DNA of 40,338 nt from Segetibacter koreensis DSM 18137 (GCF_000374045.1 NZ_KB893336.1:1-40338), one strand, 5' to 3'; counted from the first letter of the stretch, positions 17,346-27,074 are shown. A program made the numbers and translations. The notes: generated from the sequence alone by a model not told the origin.

Positions 17346-17658
17346 GTAAATTATTATGAGTTTCGTTGTTATTTAATGGAATGAATCATTTAAGGAGAAA
17401 TTCTCTTTGTTTTGTTATATCAATGTTTAAAAAAATACTACTGCTCTACATTGCCCACTTATTCTTTTAAAATTTAGTATCTTTTACCAACAAATTATAA
17501 GACTTTTTCATCTGCGGAACACACTTGGTTTTAGCCTTTAAAACCTTACTCAACAATAAAATACAGTAGCAGGGTATTGCTCTGAACGTGGTACTATAGA
17601 TACTGTTTAAAATGGAAATTCTAATGTTAAATCGTTCGTATTGATAAAGTAAAGAAAA
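17346..17658. other. 313-bp gap between the two kinase genes
   Basis: I see no gene, no stable hairpin and no clear promoter match here; the sequence is A/T-rich. The two kinase genes are likely separate transcription units because of this gap. Confidence 0.4.
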
Positions 17659-19746
17659 ATGAGAAAGATTTTATTTCTTATTGGTTTTGGTTTAATAACC
17701 AATGCATGCTTTAGCCAACAAAAAGAACTGGATTCTTTATTAAACCTCTTAAGCAACCATTCACAGGAAGATGAAACAAAATTCAACTTGCTCAATGACA
17801 TTGCTTTTGATTATTGCGATATTGACCCTTCAAAGGGATTACAAATGTCGACAAGGGCAATTGCACTTGCAAAGAAGCTCAATAAAAAATTGGATGAAGC
17901 AAAAGCGTACAGTACGCAAGGTGTTAACCTTTCACGACTGGGAGAAGACAGCCTTGCAACAGATGCTTATAAAAAATCACTTCAAATTTTTCAGCAATCA
18001 GGTGATGAAAAAGGCGCTGCAACAGTGTTATACAATCTTGGTGAAGTATCTTTTAATCACGGCGATTATTTTAATGCGTTGGAGTACCTGCAAAGGTCGT
18101 CACAATATTTTGAAAAGAAGGATAAGGAGTTTTTAGAGAACGTTTTTAATGCTACGGCAACCATTTACTATTCCTTGTCCAACTACAATAAGGCACTTGA
18201 ATATTACTTCAAGGCCTTACATATATCTGAAAGTTTAGGACATTCTGTTACCTCTGCAACAATAGCAGGCAATATGGGTATTTTATATGAGGAAATCAAG
18301 GAATATCGCAAATCGTTGGAATGGCATAATAAAGCTTTGGAATTATACAAAAAGGCAGGAAATAAAAATGGTGTTGCAACAGAACTGGAGGGCATAGGAA
18401 ATATTTATGACCGGCAACAAGATTCTCTTAAAGCCCTTCATTTTTATGCGAAAGCATTAGAAATAAATAGAAGTTTAGGGAATAAAAAGGACATTGCAAA
18501 TAACCTTACGAATATTAGTATGGTATATTTTACCAGGAAGAATTATTCAGCAGCCTTCCGTTATTTCCCCGAAGCGGTCAAAATATATGAAGAGCTGGAC
18601 GACAAAACTAACTTTTCTTCTTTGCTGAATATAATTGGTGACACTTATGTAAACTCACCTAATGAAACTCTCCTTGAAAATGGAGTAGGCCCTGAGGAAC
18701 GGTACTTTAAAGCAATTGAATATAACAAACACGCTTTCGTTTTGGCAAAACAGGCTGGTTCATTATCTAACCAGGAAAAAATTTTAGAAAGCTTAAGTAA
18801 TATTTATGTAAAGCAAAAAAATTATCTCCTGGCGCTGGAAGCTTTTAAACAAATATTGCCCTTGCACGATAGTATTTTAAACAATAAAAAGAAGGAGGAT
18901 ATTACCAGGCAGGAATTATTGTATGATTTCAACAAAAAAGAGGTCTTTTCCACAGCAGAAATACAAAGGCAACGAACTGTAAAAAATGCGATGATGGCCG
19001 GCGGAGGAATTCTATTAGTTGCAGGTCTTGTTACCTTTATTTTTTATAAAAGAAGGCATTATGCAGAAGTACAGAAAACAGAAGCAGAGTTTAAAGCGCA
19101 GGTAGCAAGCTTAGAAATGAAAGCCTTGCGTGCACAAATGAATCCTCATTTTATTTTTAACTCCCTTCATTCTATTAATAAATACATGCTTGATAATGAC
19201 AAAGAAAATGCATCACAATACCTTTCGAAGTTTTCGAATCTTATGCGTTTGATTTTAGAGAATTCAAGGGAGCAGGAAGTGTCCCTTGAAAAAGATCTAG
19301 CTTCTCTTGAGCTGTATTTACAGTTGGAATGCATGCGTTTTAAAAACACGTTTACCTATACTATAGATATAGACCCTGCAATTGACTGTGAAAACACTTT
19401 AATACCACCAATGTTGCTACAGCCATTTGTTGAAAATTCGATTATACACGGAGTTGCCAATAAGAAAGATGGCTTGATAAAAATAAAATTGTATAAAGAA
19501 AAAAACCTCATACACTGTGTTGTGGAAGACAATGGCGTCGGCAGGGAAAAAGCTGTAGTACTTGAAAAAGGTGCAGAAAATAAACGGAGATCATTTGGAA
19601 TAAAAATTACACAAGAGCGATTGAACATTATAAATCAACTAAAGAAAGTAAGGAGTGCGATAGACGTTTTAGATTTAAAAGATGAAAACAATAACCCGCG
19701 CGGCGTTCGCATAGAGCTATCGTTACCGTACGAAGAGGCTTTTTAA
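17659..19746 (+). CDS. TPR-repeat sensor histidine kinase, LytS/YpdA type
   Basis: This 695-residue protein starts with a signal peptide (MRKILFLIGFGLITNACFSQ). About residues 40-420 are helical tetratricopeptide repeats (for example ALEYLQRSSQYFEKK, KALEYYFKALHISESLG, SLEWHNKALELYKKAGNKNG, ALHFYAKALEINRSLGNKKD), placed in the periplasm. One membrane helix (about 445-465) and a short coiled coil lead to a His_kinase domain with His497 in RAQMNPHFIFNSLHSI. The ATPase part has PPMLLQPFVENSIIHG and VEDNGVGREKA. This architecture is common in Bacteroidota and pairs with LytTR regulators; such a regulator follows 182 bp downstream. The signal sensed is unknown. Confidence 0.93.
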   Translation: MRKILFLIGFGLITNACFSQQKELDSLLNLLSNHSQEDETKFNLLNDIAFDYCDIDPSKGLQMSTRAIALAKKLNKKLDEAKAYSTQGVNLSRLGEDSLATDAYKKSLQIFQQSGDEKGAATVLYNLGEVSFNHGDYFNALEYLQRSSQYFEKKDKEFLENVFNATATIYYSLSNYNKALEYYFKALHISESLGHSVTSATIAGNMGILYEEIKEYRKSLEWHNKALELYKKAGNKNGVATELEGIGNIYDRQQDSLKALHFYAKALEINRSLGNKKDIANNLTNISMVYFTRKNYSAAFRYFPEAVKIYEELDDKTNFSSLLNIIGDTYVNSPNETLLENGVGPEERYFKAIEYNKHAFVLAKQAGSLSNQEKILESLSNIYVKQKNYLLALEAFKQILPLHDSILNNKKKEDITRQELLYDFNKKEVFSTAEIQRQRTVKNAMMAGGGILLVAGLVTFIFYKRRHYAEVQKTEAEFKAQVASLEMKALRAQMNPHFIFNSLHSINKYMLDNDKENASQYLSKFSNLMRLILENSREQEVSLEKDLASLELYLQLECMRFKNTFTYTIDIDPAIDCENTLIPPMLLQPFVENSIIHGVANKKDGLIKIKLYKEKNLIHCVVEDNGVGREKAVVLEKGAENKRRSFGIKITQERLNIINQLKKVRSAIDVLDLKDENNNPRGVRIELSLPYEEAF

Positions 19747-19928
19747 CAAAAAACAATGATTTTACATAAAAGCTGTTTTTTTTATTCATTCTGTCACTTC
19801 TTCTGGTTATTTTATATCAGCACATTCTTTGTAATTTTAGTCAGTTATCCAGGTTGTTAGCAGCTTAGTATGTGATCATTACTACTATTTAAATAAGCTT
19901 TCATTGAAACCGTCTTATTATTATTACT

Positions 19929-20678
19929 ATGATTAAAGCTATTATTATTGAAGATGAAGAACGGAGCAGAGAAATGTTACGTGATATGCTAACAGAGCAT
20001 TTCAAAAACATTACTGTCATGGCACTTTGCAAAGATGTGGCAGAAGGCAAAGCGGCAATTGAAAAATTTCATCCGGACCTTGTCTTTAGCGATATAGAAC
20101 TGGAAAATAGTTCAGCATTTGAAATGTTACAACAAATAGATGAAATAGATTTTGAAGTTATTTTTACGACTGCTTACGATAAGTATGCAATTCAAGCAAT
20201 AAAATTTTCAGCGTTGGATTACCTCCTAAAACCTTTTAGCCTTGCTGACCTGTCCGCTGCCTTAAATCATTACCAGCAAAAACAAAATAAGAAACAATCT
20301 GCACTTCAATTCGATACACTTTTTCACAATCTTCAAAACCTGCAAAAAAATTCAAAAAGAATTGCTTTGCCAACCAGCAACGGATTAGCGATGATTCCAC
20401 TAAACGAAATCATTCGCTGCCAGGCTGAAGTGAATTATACCAACTTTTTTCTTTCAAATAAAAGAAAAATGGTTATTGCAAAAACACTTAAAGAATTTGA
20501 AGAACTTTTAAATGAATATGATTTCATTCGTGTGCACAATTCACATCTTATCAATCTTCATCATGTTGTAAATTATACGAGAGGGGAAGGAGGAATAATT
20601 ACTATGTCTGATGGCTCAGAAGTAGACGTATCTCGCAGGAAGAAAGATGAATTTTTAGCACGGCTTGCAAGCATTTAA
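19929..20678 (+). CDS. LytTR-family response regulator
   Basis: This 249-residue protein has an N-terminal receiver domain (about 1-118) with the acidic pair in IIIEDEERSRE, the phospho-acceptor Asp55 in VFSDIEL, and the conserved Lys in YLLKPFSL. A LytTR DNA-binding domain fills about 145-247 (IALPTSNGLAMIPLNEIIRCQAE..., FIRVHNSHLINLHHV, DGSEVDVSRRKKDEFL). It should be phosphorylated by the TPR kinase just upstream and bind DNA as a dimer at paired short direct repeats. The next gene on the same strand, 330 bp away, is the T9SS/S74 surface protein, which is a plausible but unproven target. Confidence 0.95.
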   Translation: MIKAIIIEDEERSREMLRDMLTEHFKNITVMALCKDVAEGKAAIEKFHPDLVFSDIELENSSAFEMLQQIDEIDFEVIFTTAYDKYAIQAIKFSALDYLLKPFSLADLSAALNHYQQKQNKKQSALQFDTLFHNLQNLQKNSKRIALPTSNGLAMIPLNEIIRCQAEVNYTNFFLSNKRKMVIAKTLKEFEELLNEYDFIRVHNSHLINLHHVVNYTRGEGGIITMSDGSEVDVSRRKKDEFLARLASI

Positions 20679-20685
20679 GGGTTAA

Positions 20686-20715
20686 GAAGTGCAGATGCAC
20701 ACTTCCCGATTTTCA
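20686..20715 (+). terminator. weak terminator candidate after the response regulator
   Basis: GAAGTG (20686-20691) pairs with CACTTC (20700-20705) around an 8-base loop and is followed by CCGATTTTCA. The stem is short and the T-run is brief, so this is tentative. Confidence 0.35.
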
Positions 20716-21007
20716 TAAAATATACTCCAACAAATAAAGAATTGCCGCCATTAAATCAATAGCGGTTGATACCGGCTTGCTGCAAAGATACTTTTACACT
20801 ATAGTTAACTATACATAGAAAATTCATACAGCTAAAACTGAAGTTTATTAAAAAAAGAGTTTAAATCATTTTTTTGAAAGATTTGATTTAAAAGGAATGG
20901 CTGAAATCTCTTTTGGAGTAAAGGCACCACACAACTTCAGTGCGCTTAAACGCTAGTCAAAATACTGATTAGCATACAGTAATTTTTAACTGCAAAATTT
21001 TAAAGTC
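20716..21007. other. intergenic region upstream of the S74 surface protein
   Basis: No gene is visible. TTTAAATCA (20860-20868) and TGATTTAAA (20884-20892) form a 9-bp inverted repeat around a 15-base T-rich spacer, about 115 bp before the next start codon. It could be a regulator site or a weak hairpin. Confidence 0.4.
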
Positions 21008-22858
21008 ATGAAAAAGCTTTCTTTTCTTATTTACATTTTTCTACAGGCAAACATCATAAATGCCCAAAGCTGGAGCCTGACAGGGAATAGCGGAACAAAT
21101 CCCGGAACAAATTTTATTGGAACGACTGATGGCAAAGTACTTGTCTTGAAAACTAATAATCAACAGGCTGGCTATCTGGGATTTAATACTTCACAGGCAA
21201 GGGTAGCTCTTGGATACCAGGCTTTGTTAAAAGCAACAGGAGGTAGAAACAGCGGCTTTGGATACCGCGCTTTGTACTTAACCACCTCGGGTGCTGGTAA
21301 TACTGCAGCCGGCGCATTTGCCCTTTCCGGAAACACTACAGGTAATAATAATACCGCTATTGGCGCACTTGCTTTGTATAACAACAAATCCGGGTCTAGT
21401 AATGTTGCCATTGGTGTTAATGCTTTAAACAATAACACAGTCGGCCATAACCTGGTTGCTGTAGGAGACTCTGCATTGTTTAACCAATCTCTCGGTACCT
21501 ACCCGGTTTGTGAATTTTGTGATACCTCAAGATTGTATCAAAATACAGCAATTGGGTCCAAAGCGTTATTCAGAAATACTTCAGGCTATTATAATACAGC
21601 TACCGGGTTTGAGGCTTTATATTGGAATGGAACGTCTCATGACAATACTGCCAATGGTTTTCACTCATTATATAATAATTTGTCAGGCTCTGCAAATACC
21701 GCAATGGGCAGTCACGCTTTAGAATTTAACGTTGGGGGATACAGTAATACTGCGGTAGGTTATAATGCGCTTGTTAATAATAATGCGTCTAATAATACGG
21801 CGACCGGGAATTTAGCATTAAATCAAAATTATAATGGTATTCAAAATTCTGCCTTTGGCGATGGCGCTCTTTACTTTAATTATTCAGGCAGTTATAATAC
21901 CGGTGTTGGTTATAATACTTTAGGAGTAAATACTAACCAGGCAAAAAATACCGCTATAGGTTGGTCAGCTGGCGCTTTTCATACATCTTCTGCCTGCACA
22001 TTTGTTGGTCATAAAGCTTCATCGACTGTAGATGCTGTTGACAATTCAACTGCCATTGGTTTTCTCGCCTTTGTTACAGCGAGTAACCAGGTTCGCATAG
22101 GCAGCGATTACGTTACAAGTATAGGCGGCTATGCCGGCTGGAGCAATATTTCCGATGGAAGAGTAAAGAAAAATATTAAAGCTAATGTGCCGGGACTTGA
22201 ATTTATTAATAAATTATCTCCGGTTACTTACAACCTTGACCTCGAGGCAGCAGACAAAATATTACAACGTTCTGCCAACGATAAAGAAGGAAAATTAAGT
22301 AAACCAGATGCAAAAGAAATAAGTGCAAGAAAGGCAAAAGAGCAAATAGTTTATACAGGTTTTGTTGCACAGGATGTAGAAAAGGTAGCCAAAGCACTTA
22401 ATTACGATTTCAGCGGTATTGATGCCGCAAAAAATAGTAAAGATTTATATGGTTTACGGTATGCAGAATTTGTTGTACCGCTTGTAAAAGCAGTACAGGA
22501 ATTAAGTACTCAAAATGACAAGCTGAAGGCAAAAAATGAAGAGCTGGAAGCAAGGTTGACCAAAGTGGAAGCATTAATAACCGCTAACCCAGGTGGTGAA
22601 CATGCATCAGAAGGGTTTCTTAACCAAAACGTTCCTAATCCTGCAGTAAGCACTACAGTCATAAGCTATTACACACCTTTTAATGGAGAAATAAGAATAG
22701 CAGATATAAAAGGTAGCGTGGTAAAATCGTATACTGTTGGTAAAGGAGCAGGCCAAATAAATATAAATAGCGCTGAATTAGCAACCGGCACCTACGTTTA
22801 TACCTTGTATTCTGCCGGAAAAGTTATTGAAACAAAAAGAATGATTGTAAGCAGATAG
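21008..22858 (+). CDS. tail-fibre-like repeat protein with S74 self-cleaving chaperone domain and T9SS sorting domain
   Basis: This 616-residue protein starts with a signal peptide (MKKLSFLIYIFLQANIINAQ). Residues about 63-361 are some 17 short repeats built on N-T-A-x-G-x-x-A-L, as found in trimeric beta-structured fibres and heads. A peptidase S74 domain follows (about 375-510), with Ser382-Asp and Lys387 in ISDGRVKKN, then SPVTYNLD, YTGFVAQDVEKVA and YAEFVVPLVKAVQEL. In phage tail proteins this domain helps trimer folding and then cuts itself off at the Ser. A short coiled coil (about 505-530) and a T9SS type A sorting domain (NQNVPNPAVSTT... to the C-terminal KRMIVSR) end the protein. It is likely a surface fibre exported through type IX secretion. 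The order S74 then sorting tail is noteworthy because self-cleavage would remove the sorting tail. Confidence 0.9.
   Translation: MKKLSFLIYIFLQANIINAQSWSLTGNSGTNPGTNFIGTTDGKVLVLKTNNQQAGYLGFNTSQARVALGYQALLKATGGRNSGFGYRALYLTTSGAGNTAAGAFALSGNTTGNNNTAIGALALYNNKSGSSNVAIGVNALNNNTVGHNLVAVGDSALFNQSLGTYPVCEFCDTSRLYQNTAIGSKALFRNTSGYYNTATGFEALYWNGTSHDNTANGFHSLYNNLSGSANTAMGSHALEFNVGGYSNTAVGYNALVNNNASNNTATGNLALNQNYNGIQNSAFGDGALYFNYSGSYNTGVGYNTLGVNTNQAKNTAIGWSAGAFHTSSACTFVGHKASSTVDAVDNSTAIGFLAFVTASNQVRIGSDYVTSIGGYAGWSNISDGRVKKNIKANVPGLEFINKLSPVTYNLDLEAADKILQRSANDKEGKLSKPDAKEISARKAKEQIVYTGFVAQDVEKVAKALNYDFSGIDAAKNSKDLYGLRYAEFVVPLVKAVQELSTQNDKLKAKNEELEARLTKVEALITANPGGEHASEGFLNQNVPNPAVSTTVISYYTPFNGEIRIADIKGSVVKSYTVGKGAGQININSAELATGTYVYTLYSAGKVIETKRMIVSR
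21194..22090 (+). repeat. about 17 coding repeats, N-T-A-x-G-x-x-A-L
   Basis: The repeats are usually 16-18 residues long, for example NTAIGALALYNNKSGSS and NTAVGYNALVNNNAS. They are degenerate at DNA level. The sixth repeat carries an extra loop of about 14 residues with two Cys (VCEFCDTS). Such arrays fold as interlocked trimeric beta structures in related fibres. Confidence 0.8.
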
Positions 22859-23033
22859 TTGGGTTATAGGTATCTGGATTCCCAGGAAAGAGCATTTGTT
22901 TTAAAAATTCTATTTACTGGTACCTCCAGAACGAGCATTCTGATAAATATTTATAAAAGCACAAAATCATATCTAACCTTTCTAATTATTTTAATAACTT
23001 GAGGTGATCCATTCATAGAAAAAAATTTTATTC

Positions 23034-23867
23034 ATGGAAACCTCCGGCTTTATTACTTTATTTTTAATTATAACAAACTTTCTGTTTTCGTATAGAGGGT
23101 TTAAGGATCATAGTTTCTTCTTAAAGTACAACTTCGAGGTCGAACAGTTATTGGTGTACAAAGATTACAAGCGTTTTTTCACTTCAGGATTTTTACATGT
23201 TGGATGGATGCACCTGATTTTTAACATGCTTGCTTTGTATCTTTTAAGTCCGACAGTAGAAGCTTACTTGGGTTCTGCTGAGTATATACTAATCTACGTA
23301 GCGGGGCTTTTAGGTGGAAATCTTTTCAGCCTTTTAATTCACAAACATGATAGCACTTACAGTTCAGTTGGTGCTTCAGGGGCGGTGTTTAGTATCATTT
23401 TCAGCTCTATCGCCCTATTTCCGGGTATGAGAATTGGGTTGTTTTTTCTACCTATTTCGCTACCTGGCTGGCTGTTTGGACTAGGTTATGTTATATTTTC
23501 AATTTATGGCATTCGGTCAAGATCAGATAACATTGGTCATGATGCTCATTTGGGTGGAGGTTTAACCGGCATGCTGGTTACAATATTGCTTCATCCTTCG
23601 GTACTCGTTAATAATTTTGTCACTATTTTAATTATAGCAGTTCCAGCTTCTGTCTTTATAATTTCAATTATAAAAAAACCTGGTGCACTGCTTATTGACA
23701 ACCTGTACTACAAAAACAATCACAACCTGACCAAAGAAGATAAGTACAACCTAAGAAAAAGAAGTAAAGAAGAAGAGCTTGACAAAGTGCTGGAAAAGAT
23801 TCATAAGAGGGGAATAAACAGTTTAAGCGAGAAAGAGAAGAGGGTACTGCAGGAATATTCAAAGTAA
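23034..23867 (+). CDS. rhomboid-family intramembrane serine protease
   Basis: This 277-residue membrane protein has about six helices. The catalytic Ser115 is in SSVGASGAVFS (GxSG motif) and the catalytic His172 is in GHDAHLGGGLTG. The oxyanion-side HLIFN motif (His60, Asn64) sits in the second helix region of WMHLIFNMLALYL. It should cleave transmembrane segments of other membrane proteins. The C-terminal 60 residues are a charged cytoplasmic tail (KKNHNLTKEDKYNLRKRSKE and onwards), typical of Bacteroidota rhomboids, ending in a LSEKEKRVLQEYSK-like motif. It sits alone between two T9SS cargo genes; no operon partner. Confidence 0.93.
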   Translation: METSGFITLFLIITNFLFSYRGFKDHSFFLKYNFEVEQLLVYKDYKRFFTSGFLHVGWMHLIFNMLALYLLSPTVEAYLGSAEYILIYVAGLLGGNLFSLLIHKHDSTYSSVGASGAVFSIIFSSIALFPGMRIGLFFLPISLPGWLFGLGYVIFSIYGIRSRSDNIGHDAHLGGGLTGMLVTILLHPSVLVNNFVTILIIAVPASVFIISIIKKPGALLIDNLYYKNNHNLTKEDKYNLRKRSKEEELDKVLEKIHKRGINSLSEKEKRVLQEYSK

Positions 23868-24273
23868 CGTTAGCGCCCGTCCAACTCAAAATTTTACATC
23901 TTGTTATTATTACTCCTAGAGCGGTTACTTCCCCGGTTTCACCTTTTAGTAATTTTACTGCAATTGAAAAATTATAAAGAGTAAGACAACCTTTTTTAAA
24001 AATAATCACTCTTATACTTGGTTTTTCATAGAATATTGGATAAAAACGGGGCGGGATTTCTATCTCAGCCCCCTTTCTTATTATACCTCGCGTGTGCTTT
24101 TTTAATATAAACATCTTTAGACTAAAGTTTTTACAATTAAAAAAATCTTTCGTTTGATTTGCTGTTGTCACTTACAGTTAATTACTAGTAATACCCTTCC
24201 CGATCAAGGTTTATTTCATAAATTTTGTTACCTTTTACTAATAAAAACTGTCAGAATCTTTAAATAAACTACA
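23868..24273. other. 406-bp gap before the DNRLRE/malectin gene
   Basis: A minus-strand frame (23692-24171) crosses this region but overlaps the rhomboid 3' end and has no family likeness, so I read it as a shadow. Apart from a GC-richer patch near 24045-24075, the gap is A/T-rich, with no strong hairpin or promoter match. Confidence 0.4.
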
Positions 24274-27009
24274 GTGACCAAAAACTACTTTTCTTTTTTT
24301 TATCACGCTGTCTTATCATTAATTGTACAATCTTTTTTTTGCGTACTGTTTTCGTTTTTTACTTATTCGGCTTTAGCTCAAACTTCGTATACACTCAGTC
24401 CAACTGCTGATGCTTTTGTAAGAAATGGAAGCTATGCATCTACTAATTACGGCAGCGATACCGCTTTAATTGTTAAGGGGTCTACTTCAAGTGGATATAC
24501 ACGTAAATCTTATCTTAAATTCTCGCTTGGCTCAGTAAGTACAATAACATCTGCAAAGCTTAGGGTATATGGCCGCAACACTGATAATACAGCAGGGATA
24601 ACTTTTTCTCTGTATGGTATAGATAACGACAGTTGGACTGAAAGTGGAATTACCTGGAATAACGCGCCGGCAGCAGTAAGCAATACTTTAGCGTCCACAG
24701 CGGTTAATGACCAGTCAAAGTATTACGACTTAGACGTATCAGCTTATGTAAAGTCTCAATTTAGTGGTGATAAAACGGTAAGTTTTTTAATGCAGGATAT
24801 TTCAAATCAAAATAAAAACCTGCTGTTTAATAGTAAAGAAAATAAAACAAATAAACCACAATTAATTATCACTGCGTCTGCCACCCAAAGCAATGCCCTC
24901 TTGTTTGTTGAAAATCCCGATAAATTTCCTTCAAATGATCATTTCGTATTTTCAAGAATTCAAACTCCCTGGACCAGGGATAGTGTTTATGCAGACAATC
25001 ACGATTCTTTAAGAATAAGAATTCATAATAAAGGAATTAGTCCCCTAATTGTTACAAACCTTGTTTTATCGAATAGCTCGAGATGGAAAATTGACAAAAT
25101 TAAGGGCGCTGCATACGTACCGGCAACAAGTTTACCCTTATCAATAAGTTCAGGAACTTTTGCTGATGTTATAGTCAAGTTTGTAGCAATTGATCAGGCA
25201 ACTAGGGTCAAGGTTGTATATGACACCCTCACAATCGTTTCAAATGATGACAAACTTCCTTCTAAAAATATTTTCTTAACCGGAATATGGCAGAAAAAAG
25301 CCGAAGGAAGTAATGAACCTTATGCACAGGAAATAATAAATGCTTTTGCATTTAAAACAAGAACAGGATTTGGTGTGACCGATATTAACAAGGGAGACAC
25401 TTCTTTACCATTCTCAGGCGATGAAATACGACCTTCTTATTTTGTGCGCGCAGATAATACCAGGCCTGTTTCCATAGTGCAAATTGCCGCCTACCATATT
25501 TGTTGTAGTACTGCGCCGGCAATTAGCTGGTATACGAAAGGTTCAAATATTCCAAACACTATTGTTACGCATATTTCACAGGATGGCCAGACTGTTATGC
25601 CTCGCAAAAGTGCCCCAAACACGCCGGCCGATGCAGTTTTTTCTCCTACAACTGCTTTTGGGTTTAAGATCGGCGACAAAGATTATACAGACGCAGCAAA
25701 AAATACAGGAGGGAAAATAAGTATTAAAATTTGGAAAGTTCTTGATGCAAAGGGGTATGTAATTCCAAATTCATACATTATCGCAAACGCCAGCAATTAT
25801 GATTACCAGGACAATGTGTATCTGGTAAAAAATCTTCGGCCCGAAAAAGGAACTGCTTACTTTTCAAAATTAAGCAGCACTCCTTCAGCTGTAGACTTTG
25901 GTGAAAAACTTTTACAGAGCGCCAATTCGTTTACATTAAATATAGTTAGTCTCGGAAAAAGTTATACTGACGGTTCAAAAGATCCGGCTATTACCATTTC
26001 CTCTGTTGCAATAGCCGGGGAAAATAAATCAGAATTTTCTGCTTCAATGCCGCTAAAAACTACTTTAAATGCAGCGGGAAAAACTACATTATTTGTAAGC
26101 TTTAAGCCAGTGTCACAAGGCCTAAAAATAGCAGACTTACTAATATATTATAATAACTCACATTCACCCCTTCGGGTTCCGCTATATGGTATTGCAAAAG
26201 CTTCCGGCACAACAGTTACGGCAAAATATAGGGTCAATAGTGGCTCTTCGACTTCTCTAACCTTAAACGGAAAAACCTGGAGTGCTGATACCGTATATGT
26301 GGTAGGAGACATGCAACCCTATAAAAGTAAACTAACGGAAATTGAATGCACAGATGAAGATGCGTTATACGTTAAAGAACAACATTCAAATGCAGCCAAA
26401 AAGCCGTGGAGTTATGTGTTTCCTGTTGCAAATGGTAACTATGTGGTACGGCTGCATTTTGCTGAAATTTTTTGGGGAGTACCTGGTTATGGGTTAAATG
26501 GTGGTGCAGGTTCAAGGGTAATGAGTGTTGCGTTGGAAGGACAGTTACGAATTGTAAATTTCGATCCAACACAGGAAATAGGAGCGGTAGCAACGGCGCT
26601 TGTAAAAAATATACCTGTAACCGTTACCGATGGAAAATTAAATATTGATTTTTCCTCCACGGTGGACCGCCCTATGGTTTGCGCCGTTGAGGTTTACAGT
26701 TTTAGTACAACATCCAACAAGGCATCGTTACAATCTATTGAACATAATTTTGAAAAAGCGAAAGCGTATCCAAATCCAGTACGAAAGACACTTAAAGTTG
26801 AATTTCCTGCCAGTTACGTAGGAGATTATCATTTACAAATACTGGATGCACTTGGCAGAATGTATGAAATTGGTAAAATGAAATTACCTAAAGGAGGATC
26901 AAACATGGAAGTAGACGTTTCAAGACTTTCCTTAAAGCCAGGTTTCTATTATTTATGGATACAATCAGTAGATAAAAAACCGGAGCTGATCAAACTCGTT
27001 GTAGAGTAG
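24274..27009 (+). CDS. secreted DNRLRE (CBM96)/malectin-domain protein with T9SS sorting domain
   Basis: This 911-residue protein appears to start at a GTG; no ATG gives a usable signal peptide. The signal ends near SALAQ (residue 36). Domains in order: a DNRLRE/CBM96-like module (about 38-200: SPTADAFVRNGSYAS, KSYLKFSL, WTESGITWNNAP), an Ig-like stretch (about 210-330), an unrecognised segment (330-525), an anchor-D-like Ig module (526-645), a malectin-type carbohydrate-binding module (about 650-810: YRVNSGSS, YVVRLHFAEIFW, and the closing VEVYSF), and a T9SS type A tail (about 826-911: AYPNPVRKTLKVEF to IKLVVE). No catalytic domain is seen, so it probably binds glycans at the cell surface or outside the cell. 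Confidence 0.88.
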   Translation: MTKNYFSFFYHAVLSLIVQSFFCVLFSFFTYSALAQTSYTLSPTADAFVRNGSYASTNYGSDTALIVKGSTSSGYTRKSYLKFSLGSVSTITSAKLRVYGRNTDNTAGITFSLYGIDNDSWTESGITWNNAPAAVSNTLASTAVNDQSKYYDLDVSAYVKSQFSGDKTVSFLMQDISNQNKNLLFNSKENKTNKPQLIITASATQSNALLFVENPDKFPSNDHFVFSRIQTPWTRDSVYADNHDSLRIRIHNKGISPLIVTNLVLSNSSRWKIDKIKGAAYVPATSLPLSISSGTFADVIVKFVAIDQATRVKVVYDTLTIVSNDDKLPSKNIFLTGIWQKKAEGSNEPYAQEIINAFAFKTRTGFGVTDINKGDTSLPFSGDEIRPSYFVRADNTRPVSIVQIAAYHICCSTAPAISWYTKGSNIPNTIVTHISQDGQTVMPRKSAPNTPADAVFSPTTAFGFKIGDKDYTDAAKNTGGKISIKIWKVLDAKGYVIPNSYIIANASNYDYQDNVYLVKNLRPEKGTAYFSKLSSTPSAVDFGEKLLQSANSFTLNIVSLGKSYTDGSKDPAITISSVAIAGENKSEFSASMPLKTTLNAAGKTTLFVSFKPVSQGLKIADLLIYYNNSHSPLRVPLYGIAKASGTTVTAKYRVNSGSSTSLTLNGKTWSADTVYVVGDMQPYKSKLTEIECTDEDALYVKEQHSNAAKKPWSYVFPVANGNYVVRLHFAEIFWGVPGYGLNGGAGSRVMSVALEGQLRIVNFDPTQEIGAVATALVKNIPVTVTDGKLNIDFSSTVDRPMVCAVEVYSFSTTSNKASLQSIEHNFEKAKAYPNPVRKTLKVEFPASYVGDYHLQILDALGRMYEIGKMKLPKGGSNMEVDVSRLSLKPGFYYLWIQSVDKKPELIKLVVE

Positions 27010-27033
27010 AATTTATTGATATTGAAATAGGAT

Positions 27034-27065
27034 AAGCGTTATTTTGGTAAAAAGCAATAACACTT
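27034..27065. terminator. possible terminator between convergent genes
   Basis: AAGCGTTATT (27034-27043) pairs with AATAACACTT (27056-27065) with one mismatch around a 12-base loop. On the plus strand it is followed by CTTATTTATC. Weak stem, but placed in the 65-bp gap between two converging stop codons. Confidence 0.35.
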
Positions 27066-27074
27066 CTTATTTAT

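Noticed and set aside
23692-24171. Minus-strand 159-codon frame
   Set aside because: Overlaps the rhomboid 3' end on the other strand and looks unlike a protein (no motif, odd composition).
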